This document shows positions 55,143 through 64,000 of a DNA stretch of 64,000 nt, piece by piece (position 1 is the stretch's first letter; each line of letters opens with the position of its first letter). Where the stretch lies: NCBI RefSeq assembly GCF_003259185.1, contig NZ_QGMP01000003.1, positions 124,001-188,000 of the forward strand. The letters are read 5' to 3'. Source of the DNA: Isoalcanivorax indicus. GTDB lineage: Bacteria; Pseudomonadota; Gammaproteobacteria; Pseudomonadales; Alcanivoracaceae. The notes under the pieces were generated by a model. The model made no database searches. It had not been told where the DNA came from and saw only the letters and a program-made list of their open reading frames with translations. The translations under genes were made by a program, and so were the position numbers.

Positions 55143-55550
55143 TTGGACAATCATGATCTGCGAAAGGCCGGCCTGAAGGTCACTCTGCCCCGGGTAAAGA
55201 TCCTGCAGCAGCTCGAAGGGTCGGCAGAGCGCCATATGAGCGCCGAAGACATCTACAAGGCACTGATGGAAGCCGGTGAGGATGTTGGCCTGGCCACGGT
55301 CTACCGGGTGCTGACCCAGTTCGAGCAGGCCGGTATTGTCATGCGCCACAACTTCGAGGGCGGTTCGGCCGTATTCGAGCTGGCCGACGAGGGCCACCAC
55401 GATCACATGGTCTGCCTGGATACCGGCACGGTCATCGAGTTCCTGGACCCGGAGATCGAGAAGCGCCAGAAAATCATCGCCGAGGAACAGGGCTATGATC
55501 TGGTCGATCACTCCCTGGTGCTTTACGTTCGCCCGAAAAAGAAGCAGTAG
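55143..55550 (+). CDS. fur: Ferric uptake regulator
   Basis: 135 residues from a TTG with AAGGAG upstream. DNA-binding winged helix (LRKAGLKVTLPRVKILQQLEG, HMSAEDIYKALMEAGEDVGLATVYRVL) and metal-binding C-terminus with EGGSAVFELADEGHHDHMVCLDTG. Of the usual CxxC only Cys91 remains; the second position is Thr94, as in Pseudomonas Fur, so the structural zinc site differs from E. coli. A divergent bamE/fur arrangement is common in this group. Fur represses iron uptake genes with Fe(II). Confidence 0.95.
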   Translation: MDNHDLRKAGLKVTLPRVKILQQLEGSAERHMSAEDIYKALMEAGEDVGLATVYRVLTQFEQAGIVMRHNFEGGSAVFELADEGHHDHMVCLDTGTVIEFLDPEIEKRQKIIAEEQGYDLVDHSLVLYVRPKKKQ

Positions 55551-55562
55551 CCCCGTCCCGGG

Positions 55563-57242
55563 TCAGGCGTCGTGACTGGCGCGCTGGCCGTTCTCCAGCA
55601 TTTCGCGGGCATGTGCCAGCGTCGAATCCGTGATCTCCACACCGCCGAGCATCCGCGCCAGTTCGCTGGTGCGGTCATCGTGCGCCAGTGACTGGATGCG
55701 CGTGCGGGTGTCCTTGCGGGTCTGTTGCTTGTGCACATGCCAGTGCTGGTGCCCCAGTGCCGCTACCTGCGGCTGGTGGGTAATGCACAGCACCTGGGCA
55801 TGGCTGCCGAGTTCACGCAGCAGGCGGCCGACGATTTCGGCCACACCGCCACCCACTCCGACATCCACTTCATCGAACACCAGGCTGGGCACGGTCAGCG
55901 CGCGGGCACAGATCACCTGAATGGCCAGGCTGATGCGCGACAGTTCCCCGCCCGAGGCCACCTTGGCGAGCGGGCGCAGCGGTTGCCCCGTGTTGGCGGT
56001 AAACACGAACTCGACCGTCTCGTTGCCGTCCGGCCCCGGCTCGCCCGGGGTCAGCGGGATCTCCAGACGCGCGCCGCGCATGCCCAGCGCTTTCAGGTGG
56101 CTGATCACACCGGTGGCCAGTTCCGGGCCTTTGCTGCGGCGCAGGTCGCTGAGCTGACGCGCGGCCGCATCGTAGTGGCTGCGCGCCTGCTGTTCGGCCT
56201 GTTCCAGAGCGGCCAGGTGATCGTCGTAGTGCGCCAGCGTATGCGCTTCCTCGCGCAACTGCTGGTGCCGCTGCCAGAGTTCTTCCGGCCGCACGCGGTG
56301 CTTGCGCGCCAGGGTGTAGACCTGGCTCAGGCGCTCTTCGACCTGCGCCAGACGCTCCGGGTCTACATCCAGCCGGTCCAGATAATGACGCAGGTCGTCG
56401 GCGGCGGCTTCCACTTGCAAGCGCGCCGATTCCACGGTGCTGAGCACCGTCGCCAGGCTGCTGTCTTCATGGCTGGCGTCGCCCAGCCAGCCCAGGGCCT
56501 GGCCAAGCTGGTCGTTGATGGTGCCTTCGTCGTGTTCATACAGCAGCGCCAGGCTCTGCTGGCACAGGCGAATGAGTTCGTCTGCACTGCCCAGGCGCTT
56601 CTGTTCGGCTTCCAGTTCGCCCAGTTCCTGCTCGCCCAGAGAGAGCGCCTCAAGTTCTTCCAGTTGGAAGCGCAGCAGTTCCTCGCGTTCGTGCTGCTCA
56701 CGGGACTGGCCCAGCGCCTCCTCATGGGCGCGGCGCGCCTTCTGCCAGTGGCGCCAGCTGCGGCGCACGTCGCTGGCGGCCTCGCTGGCGCCGGCATAGC
56801 TGTCCAGCAGGTCGCGCTGGGCCTCACGGCGCAACAGGGCCTGGTGCTCGTGCTGGCTGTGAATGCTGATCAGCAGATCGCCCAGGGCGCGCACTTCCTG
56901 CAAGGGCATGGCGCTACCGTTGATGAAAGCGCGCGAGCGGCCATCAGGGCGCACAGTACGGCGCAGCAGGCAGTCGTCGCCGTCGTCCAGTTCACGTTCC
57001 GCCAGCCAGGCGCGGGCAGCCGGGTTGTCGCGCAGGTCGAAGGTGGCCTGCACCTCGGCGCGCTCGGCGTCGGGGCGCACCACGGCGCTGTCGGCGCGTT
57101 CACCCAGCGCCAGCCCCAGCGCGTCGATAATGACGGACTTGCCAGCGCCGGTCTCGCCGGTGATGACGGTCAGGCCCTTGCCGGGTTCCAGCTCCAGGCT
57201 GTCCACGGTGGCAAAGTTGACGACATTGAGGTGCGTGAGCAT
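55563..57242 (-). CDS. recN: DNA repair protein RecN
   Basis: 559 residues of SMC type. Walker A in GETGAGKSVIIDALGLALGERADS near the start, long coiled-coil (about 170-350) and C-terminal ABC segments with VASGGELSRISLAIQV (signature) and LVFDEVDVGVGGGVAEIVG (Walker B). RecN acts in double-strand break repair. A LexA-type box lies 57 bases upstream, consistent with SOS induction. It converges with fur. Confidence 0.96.
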   Translation of the reverse strand: MLTHLNVVNFATVDSLELEPGKGLTVITGETGAGKSVIIDALGLALGERADSAVVRPDAERAEVQATFDLRDNPAARAWLAERELDDGDDCLLRRTVRPDGRSRAFINGSAMPLQEVRALGDLLISIHSQHEHQALLRREAQRDLLDSYAGASEAASDVRRSWRHWQKARRAHEEALGQSREQHEREELLRFQLEELEALSLGEQELGELEAEQKRLGSADELIRLCQQSLALLYEHDEGTINDQLGQALGWLGDASHEDSSLATVLSTVESARLQVEAAADDLRHYLDRLDVDPERLAQVEERLSQVYTLARKHRVRPEELWQRHQQLREEAHTLAHYDDHLAALEQAEQQARSHYDAAARQLSDLRRSKGPELATGVISHLKALGMRGARLEIPLTPGEPGPDGNETVEFVFTANTGQPLRPLAKVASGGELSRISLAIQVICARALTVPSLVFDEVDVGVGGGVAEIVGRLLRELGSHAQVLCITHQPQVAALGHQHWHVHKQQTRKDTRTRIQSLAHDDRTSELARMLGGVEITDSTLAHAREMLENGQRASHDA

Positions 57243-57298
57243 GGGCGGCTCCCTGGGCTATGATGTTGGCCTGCGATGCGGGCCTGCACGATTGATAG

Positions 57299-57318
57299 TA
57301 CTGTCCGCAAGGACAGTG
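57299..57318. promoter_or_regulatory. LexA box upstream of recN
   Basis: TACTGTCCGCAAGGACAGTG fits the gammaproteobacterial LexA consensus: CTGT (57301-57304), 8 bases, ACAG (57313-57316). The inner bases extend the palindrome to CTGTCC-GCAA-GGACAG. It lies between divergent recN and hrcA; recN is the expected target. Confidence 0.85.
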
Positions 57319-57368
57319 GTGATAATAGGCAATTCCGGGGCGCTTGATAAGCCCCTATGATATGAGCC

Positions 57369-58421
57369 ATGCCTGAATACGAACTGAACGAGCGCAAGCA
57401 ACGCCTGCTGATGGCCCTGGTGGAGCGACACATCCGCGAGGGCCAGCCCGTGGGCTCCAAGACGCTGGCCGCCAGCGGCTCGCTGACCGGCAGCCCGGCG
57501 ACGATCCGCAACATCATGGCCGAGCTCGAGGATCTGGGGGTGCTGTACAGCCCGCACACCTCTGCCGGACGGGTGCCCACCGAGCTGGGTTACCGTCTTT
57601 ATGTGGACGCCCTGCTGCGCTCCGCGCCCATGAACCAGCCACAGAACAGCACCCTGAAGCAGGAGCTGGAGCAGATGATTCGTCCGGATCAGTCGCCCCA
57701 GGAACTGGTGCATCGTGCGTCGCGGGCCCTGGCCGAACTGACGCGCATGGCCGGGGTGGTCGTGGTGCCGCGCCGTGACGTCAGCACCCTGCGTCAGGTG
57801 GAATTCCTGCCGCTCTCGGGGGACCGCGTGCTGGTAGTGCTGGTGGTCAACCGGGCTGAAGTGCAGAACCGGGTCATTCATACCGACCGCGCCTACACCC
57901 AGGAAGAACTGCGCCAGGCGGCCAATTACATCAATCGCACCTATGCCGGCTGCAACCTGGACCAGATCTGCGATGGCCTGCTGTCGACCATGGGCAGCGA
58001 CAAGGACCAGATGGATGCGCTCATGCAGACGGCCATGGATGTGGCGGCCAAGGCGCTCAAGCCGGAGGCCGCCGACGACGGCGATTACGTGGTCTCCGGC
58101 GAGGCCAATCTGCTCGGCATGGCTCAGGCCGACAATCTGGACAAGATGCGCGACCTGTTCGATGCCTTCAACCGCAAGCGTGACATCCTGCACCTGCTGG
58201 AGCGCAGCATGCGGGCCGACGGGGTGCAGATCTTCATTGGCCGCGAGGCCGGCTTCCAGGTGTTCGACGAAGTGTCCATGGTGTCGGCGCCCTATCAGGC
58301 CGATACCGGAACGGTCGGCGTGCTGGCGGTGGTCGGTCCTACGCGCATGGATTACGAGAAAGTCATCCCCACCGTGGACATCACCGCGCGTATCCTGTCG
58401 GCCACTCTGGGCAAGTTCTGA
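57369..58421 (+). CDS. hrcA: Heat-inducible transcription repressor HrcA
   Basis: 350 residues. The N-terminal winged helix (LNERKQRLLMALVERHIREGQPVGSKTLAASGSLTGSPATIRNIMAELEDLGVL) is followed by HTSAGRVPTELGYRLYVDALL and a GAF-like C-terminal domain ending VVGPTRMDYEKVIPTVDITARIL. HrcA represses groESL-type genes through CIRCE. It opens a heat-shock block with grpE, dnaK and dnaJ, although no CIRCE is visible in this window. Confidence 0.95.
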   Translation: MPEYELNERKQRLLMALVERHIREGQPVGSKTLAASGSLTGSPATIRNIMAELEDLGVLYSPHTSAGRVPTELGYRLYVDALLRSAPMNQPQNSTLKQELEQMIRPDQSPQELVHRASRALAELTRMAGVVVVPRRDVSTLRQVEFLPLSGDRVLVVLVVNRAEVQNRVIHTDRAYTQEELRQAANYINRTYAGCNLDQICDGLLSTMGSDKDQMDALMQTAMDVAAKALKPEAADDGDYVVSGEANLLGMAQADNLDKMRDLFDAFNRKRDILHLLERSMRADGVQIFIGREAGFQVFDEVSMVSAPYQADTGTVGVLAVVGPTRMDYEKVIPTVDITARILSATLGKF

Positions 58422-58442
58422 GGCGCCATCGATCCCGGTGCC

Positions 58443-58470
58443 CTTGAATCCCGCGCTCGAGTTCCCATAT
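58443..58470 (+). promoter_or_regulatory. Sigma-32 promoter of grpE
   Basis: CTTGAAT (58443-58449), 13 bases, TCCCATAT (58463-58470), versus sigma-32 consensus CTTGAAA and CCCCATNT. It leads into grpE 48 bases later. Confidence 0.75.
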
Positions 58471-58518
58471 CGTTGCCACCCTTTCAAGACCTAGTCCGTT
58501 AAGAAATCGGAGCATGTG

Positions 58519-59130
58519 ATGAGTGACCAGGACAGATCCCCGAATCCTGAGCAGGACGCCGCGCAGAAGCAGGCGGAAGAGGTCGCCCGCGAGGCGGTAG
58601 AGCAGGCCCGCGCCGACGAGGTGGAGGCGGCCCCCGAGGAGGCCTCCGGGCGTGATCCGGAGGCCGAGCTGGCAGCGCTGCGCGATGAGCTGGCGCAGGC
58701 GCGCAAGGCACTGGGCGAGGCTGACCTGCGGGCTCAGGCCGAGATCCAGAACATGCGCCGACGTGTCGAGCGCGACGTGGAAGCCGCACACAAGTACGCC
58801 CTGGAGAAGTTTGCCGCTGAGGTGATTACGGTGGCCGATTCCCTGGAGCGGGCGCTCACCAGCCTGGATGCGGACAACGAAGCGCTGGCCCCGGCCCGTG
58901 AAGGCACCGAATTGACCTTGAAGGTGCTGCTGGACGTGTTCGGTCGCTTCAATATTGCCCAGATTGATCCGAAGGGTGAGACCTTCAATCCGGAGCAGCA
59001 CGAGGCGATGGCCATGGTGCCGCAGCCCGAGGCGGCCCCGAACAGCGTGATCGACGTGCTGGAAAAGGGCTACACCCTGAATGGACGCCTGCTGCGCCCG
59101 GCACGGGTGGTGGTGGCCAGGGCCGAGTGA
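58519..59130 (+). CDS. grpE: Nucleotide exchange factor GrpE
   Basis: 203 residues. A Glu/Ala-rich N-terminal tail and long helix (about 1-75), then the conserved head (DLRAQAEIQNMRRRVERDVEAAHKYALEKFAAEVITVADSLERAL near residue 74), ending in FNIAQIDPKGETFNPEQHEAMAMV and VIDVLEKGYTLNGRLLRPARVVVA. It opens ADP-bound DnaK. ATG 58519 has GGAG six bases upstream. It is transcribed from a sigma-32 promoter. Confidence 0.94.
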   Translation: MSDQDRSPNPEQDAAQKQAEEVAREAVEQARADEVEAAPEEASGRDPEAELAALRDELAQARKALGEADLRAQAEIQNMRRRVERDVEAAHKYALEKFAAEVITVADSLERALTSLDADNEALAPAREGTELTLKVLLDVFGRFNIAQIDPKGETFNPEQHEAMAMVPQPEAAPNSVIDVLEKGYTLNGRLLRPARVVVARAE

Positions 59131-59162
59131 CGGACTGAAAAACCCTTCTTCAGGCAAGGTCT

Positions 59163-59190
59163 CTTGAAATGAGCACAGAGGCCTCAATAT
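59163..59190 (+). promoter_or_regulatory. Sigma-32 promoter of dnaK
   Basis: CTTGAAA (59163-59169), exact -35 consensus; 13 bases; CTCAATAT (59183-59190), -10 with two mismatches to CCCCATNT. It precedes dnaK by 72 bases. Confidence 0.75.
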
Positions 59191-59262
59191 AGCGGATTGA
59201 GACGAGTTCAGCTGCACCGGTTGCCTGCGGGGGCCGGAAGCAAGTGTGAGGAGATGAGGAAC

Positions 59263-61185
59263 ATGGCAAAGATCATTGGTATTGACCTGGGTACGACAAA
59301 CTCCTGTGTCGCCATCATGGAAGGCGACAAGGTCAAGGTTATCGAGAACAGCGAAGGCGCGCGGACCACGCCGTCCGTGATTGCCTACACCGACGATGAA
59401 ACGCTGGTGGGCCAGTCCGCCAAGCGTCAGGCGGTGACCAACCCCACCAACACCCTGTATGCGATCAAGCGCCTGATCGGCCGTCGCTTCAAGGATGATG
59501 TGGTGCAGAAAGACATCAAGATGGTCCCCTACAAGATCGTCGAGGCGGACAACGGTGACGCCTGGGTCGATGTGAAAGGGGAGCGTCTGGCGCCGCCGCA
59601 GATCTCGGCGCAGGTGCTGAAGAAGATGAAGAAGACCGCCGAGGATTATCTTGGCGAAACCGTGACCGAAGCGGTAATCACGGTGCCGGCCTATTTCAAC
59701 GACGCCCAGCGTCAGGCCACCAAGGACGCGGGCCGCATTGCCGGTCTGGACGTCAAGCGCATCATCAACGAGCCGACAGCGGCCGCGCTGGCCTACGGCA
59801 TGGACAAGAAGGGTGGTGACCGCACCATCGCGGTCTATGACCTGGGTGGCGGCACCTTCGACGTGTCCATCATCGAGATCGCGGAAGTGGATGGCGAGCA
59901 CCAGTTCGAAGTGCTGGCCACCAACGGCGACACCTTCCTGGGCGGTGAAGACTTCGACCTGATGCTGATCAACTACCTGGCGGATCAGTTCAAGAAGGAT
60001 TCCGGCATTGATCTGGGCGGCGACGCCCTGGCCATGCAGCGCCTGAAGGAAGCGGCCGAGAAAGCCAAGATCGAGCTGTCTTCCGGCGAGCAGACGGAAG
60101 TGAACCTGCCGTACATCACGGCCGACCAGACGGGCCCCAAGCACCTGGTGGTCAAGGTGACGCGCGCCAAGCTGGAATCGCTGGTGGAAGATCTGGTGAA
60201 CCGCTCCCTGGAGCCCTGCAAGACGGCGCTCAAGGACGCCGGCCTGCAAACCTCCGAGATCACCGACGTGATCCTGGTGGGCGGTCAGACCCGTATGCCG
60301 CTGGTGCAGAAGAAAGTGGCCGAGTTCTTCGGCAAGGACGCCCGCAAGGACGTCAACCCGGATGAAGCGGTGGCCATCGGTGCGGCGATTCAGGGCGCGG
60401 TACTGGGCGGCGACGTCAAGGACGTGCTGCTGCTGGACGTGACCCCGCTGACCCTGGGTATCGAAACCATGGGTGGCGTGATGACGCCGATCATCGAGAA
60501 GAACACCACGATCCCGACTAAGGCATCGCAGGTCTTCTCCACCGCAGACGACAATCAGTCGGCGGTGACCGTGCATGTGCTCCAGGGTGAGCGCAAGCAG
60601 GCAGGCCAGAACAAGTCGCTCGGCCAGTTCAATCTGGAAGGCATTCCGGCGGCGCCGCGCGGTGTACCGCAGATCGAAGTGACCTTCGATATCGACGCTA
60701 ACGGCATCCTGCACGTGAGCGCGAAGGACAAGGCCACCGGCAAGGAACAGAAGATCCAGATCAAGGCATCTTCCGGTCTGACGGATGCCGAGATCGACCA
60801 GATGGTGAAGGATGCCGAAGCCCATGCGGACGAAGACAAGAAGTTCGAAGAGCTGGTGCAGACCCGTAACCAGGCGGATCACCTGATCCACGCCACCCGC
60901 AAGACCCTCGAAGAGGCCGGTGACAAGGCGACCGACGAGGAGAAAGCGGCGATCAACAAGGCGGTCGAAGAGCTGGAAGCCGTGCTGAAGAGCAACGACA
61001 AGGCCGAGATCGAGGCGAAAACCAAGGCGCTGACCGAGGCGTCCGGCGCGCTGGCCCAGCGCATGTATGCCGAGGCGGCCCAGCAGGCTGGTGGCGAAGG
61101 CGCTGAGGGTGCAGCGGACGGCAGCAGCGCGGCGGATGACGCGGTGGATGCCGAATATGAAGAAGTGGACGACGACAAGAAGTAA
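59263..61185 (+). CDS. dnaK: Molecular chaperone DnaK
   Basis: 640 residues, Hsp70. ATPase domain with [10 protein letters not shown] near residue 6, FLGGEDFD, and [15 protein letters not shown]; substrate domain around [32 protein letters not shown]-terminal lid with helices and tail ending [16 protein letters not shown], the EEVD-like end. The start at 59263 gives the canonical [14 protein letters not shown] and GAGGAG lie upstream. Driven from its own sigma-32 site. Confidence 0.97.
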   Translation: MAKIIGIDLGTTNSCVAIMEGDKVKVIENSEGARTTPSVIAYTDDETLVGQSAKRQAVTNPTNTLYAIKRLIGRRFKDDVVQKDIKMVPYKIVEADNGDAWVDVKGERLAPPQISAQVLKKMKKTAEDYLGETVTEAVITVPAYFNDAQRQATKDAGRIAGLDVKRIINEPTAAALAYGMDKKGGDRTIAVYDLGGGTFDVSIIEIAEVDGEHQFEVLATNGDTFLGGEDFDLMLINYLADQFKKDSGIDLGGDALAMQRLKEAAEKAKIELSSGEQTEVNLPYITADQTGPKHLVVKVTRAKLESLVEDLVNRSLEPCKTALKDAGLQTSEITDVILVGGQTRMPLVQKKVAEFFGKDARKDVNPDEAVAIGAAIQGAVLGGDVKDVLLLDVTPLTLGIETMGGVMTPIIEKNTTIPTKASQVFSTADDNQSAVTVHVLQGERKQAGQNKSLGQFNLEGIPAAPRGVPQIEVTFDIDANGILHVSAKDKATGKEQKIQIKASSGLTDAEIDQMVKDAEAHADEDKKFEELVQTRNQADHLIHATRKTLEEAGDKATDEEKAAINKAVEELEAVLKSNDKAEIEAKTKALTEASGALAQRMYAEAAQQAGGEGAEGAADGSSAADDAVDAEYEEVDDDKK

Positions 61186-61230
61186 GCCCGGTCGTCGAAC
61201 AACCGCGGTCGCAAGACGGCAGCGGACAAG

Positions 61231-61255
61231 TGACGCCGGGCTCTGCCCGGCGTCA
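61231..61255 (+). promoter_or_regulatory. Perfect hairpin in the dnaK-dnaJ gap
   Basis: TGACGCCGGG (61231-61240), loop CTCTG, CCCGGCGTCA (61246-61255): a perfect 10-base stem, but no T-run follows. It lies between dnaK and dnaJ and could lower dnaJ expression by pausing, processing or mRNA protection. Confidence 0.55.
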
Positions 61256-61283
61256 TGCGTTACATCGAACGGGTAAATGAGCC

Positions 61284-63247
<1,964 letters not shown>

Positions 63248-63277
63248 GCGATTGACCGGGCAGTCCTGTCATGCGGC

Positions 63278-63306
63278 GTGACACCAAGGTCAATTGGGCC
63301 TAAAAT
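63278..63306 (+). promoter_or_regulatory. carA promoter
   Basis: GTGACA (63278-63283), 17 bases, TAAAAT (63301-63306): -35 matches 5 of 6 and -10 5 of 6 positions. The start of transcription would fall at about 63313, leaving a leader of about 150 bases. Confidence 0.7.
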
Positions 63307-63333
63307 ACGGCCCTGCCCTGAGGGGCTTCGCAG

Positions 63334-63423
63334 GTGGCGCACGCAAGCAGCAAGCAAGAAAGCGGATCTGAGCGAGGTGGAGGTGTCCATCTCGCTTTTT
63401 TGCGCGCGCGGGGTGCCGCCTGA
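63334..63423 (+). CDS. Possible leader peptide of carA
   Basis: A 29-codon frame starting with GTG at 63334, with GAGGGG (63320-63325) eight bases upstream, running through the attenuator hairpin to TGA (63421-63423). It contains two Phe/Leu-type codons after the hairpin but no run of one amino acid. In Pseudomonas carA, control through a short leader peptide and terminator is described; this may be the equivalent. The reading frame is not conserved evidence by itself. Confidence 0.4.
   Translation: MAHASSKQESGSERGGGVHLAFLRARGAA
63371..63401 (+). terminator. Attenuator-like terminator in the carA leader
   Basis: AGCGAGGTGGA (63371-63381), loop GGTG, TCCATCTCGCT (63386-63396): an 11-pair stem with one G-U, followed by six T (63396-63401). 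It stands in the transcribed leader, 64 bases before the carA start, so full transcription of carA requires read-through. A competing hairpin was not established. Confidence 0.65.
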
Positions 63424-63464
63424 GGCCCTTCCCCTGAACCTGGCACTGAATTCTGGAGGTTGCG

Positions 63465-64000
<536 letters not shown>

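Noticed and set aside
55725-57263. Long plus-strand frame opposite recN
   Set aside because: It is antisense to a clear recN and lacks any motif, ribosome site or signal.
57243-58518. CIRCE element near hrcA or grpE
   Set aside because: No TTAGCACTC-type inverted repeat was found.
58381-60891. Very long minus-strand frame opposite grpE and dnaK
   Set aside because: It is a codon-bias shadow of grpE/dnaK; the protein has no family features and is His/Arg/Leu rich as antisense frames of GC-rich genes are.

Overview
This is a contiguous, GC-rich, gene-dense chromosomal window from a gammaproteobacterium. It carries bioB-F-H-C-D, ssrA next to smpB, rnfH, bamE, fur, recN, and then hrcA-grpE-dnaK-dnaJ-dapB-carA. 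The tmRNA tag (ANDDTYALAA), the pseudomonad-like bio gene order, a PsrA-type operator on an acyl-CoA dehydrogenase and the type 2 LeuA fit the Pseudomonas/Oceanospirillales side of the class. Alcanivorax and its relatives are my best guess, made from gene content and not from any database search. I see no tRNA or rRNA genes, CRISPR array, insertion sequence or prophage.

Layout. 1-4.2 kb: a partial lipoprotein, an acyl-CoA dehydrogenase with an upstream operator, ComB-, barrel- and ComF-like proteins. 4.2-9 kb: the biotin operon behind a BirA-type operator. 9-15.7 kb: a HipB-like regulator with a broken hipA, an unknown membrane protein, TraX-like, SDR, OmpA-like and flavodoxin-like proteins, and an SLC13-type transporter. 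15.7-22.2 kb: a copper cluster (CueR, CopA; divergent small Cys/His protein, TolC-like lipoprotein, compact multicopper oxidase, DUF411 protein). 22-30 kb: an esterase, a RoxA/RoxB-like dihaem cytochrome and two overlapping secreted phosphatase lipoproteins. 30-37 kb: a PhaC-like hydrolase, Lrp, LeuA, a glutamine amidotransferase, a YbaY-like lipoprotein, MtgA and a lipoprotein hydrolase. 37.3-41.3 kb: a Zur-type site and a zrg-like zinc operon, then a TauE/SafE permease. 41.4-48.8 kb: a six-gene, translationally coupled cassette (hybrid histidine kinase, two free receivers, YaiO-type outer-membrane protein, HEAT-repeat membrane protein, family 2 glycosyltransferase). 48.7-51.2 kb: an LLM oxidoreductase and a Fic protein. 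51.2-64 kb: ssrA/smpB, a sodium symporter, rnfH, bamE/fur, recN, the heat-shock block, dapB and the 5' part of carA.

The best candidate for an undescribed system is the 41.4-48.8 kb cassette. It looks like a compact glycan synthesis and export machine with its own phosphorelay. None of its four receiver domains is linked to a DNA-binding output, so control may act directly on the synthase. Readable regulatory sites include a BirA operator (4201-4234), a PsrA box (2051-2068), a CueR operator (18375-18395), a Zur box (37337-37356), a LexA box (57299-57318), two sigma-32 promoters (58443-58470 and 59163-59190) and a probable carA attenuator (63371-63401).
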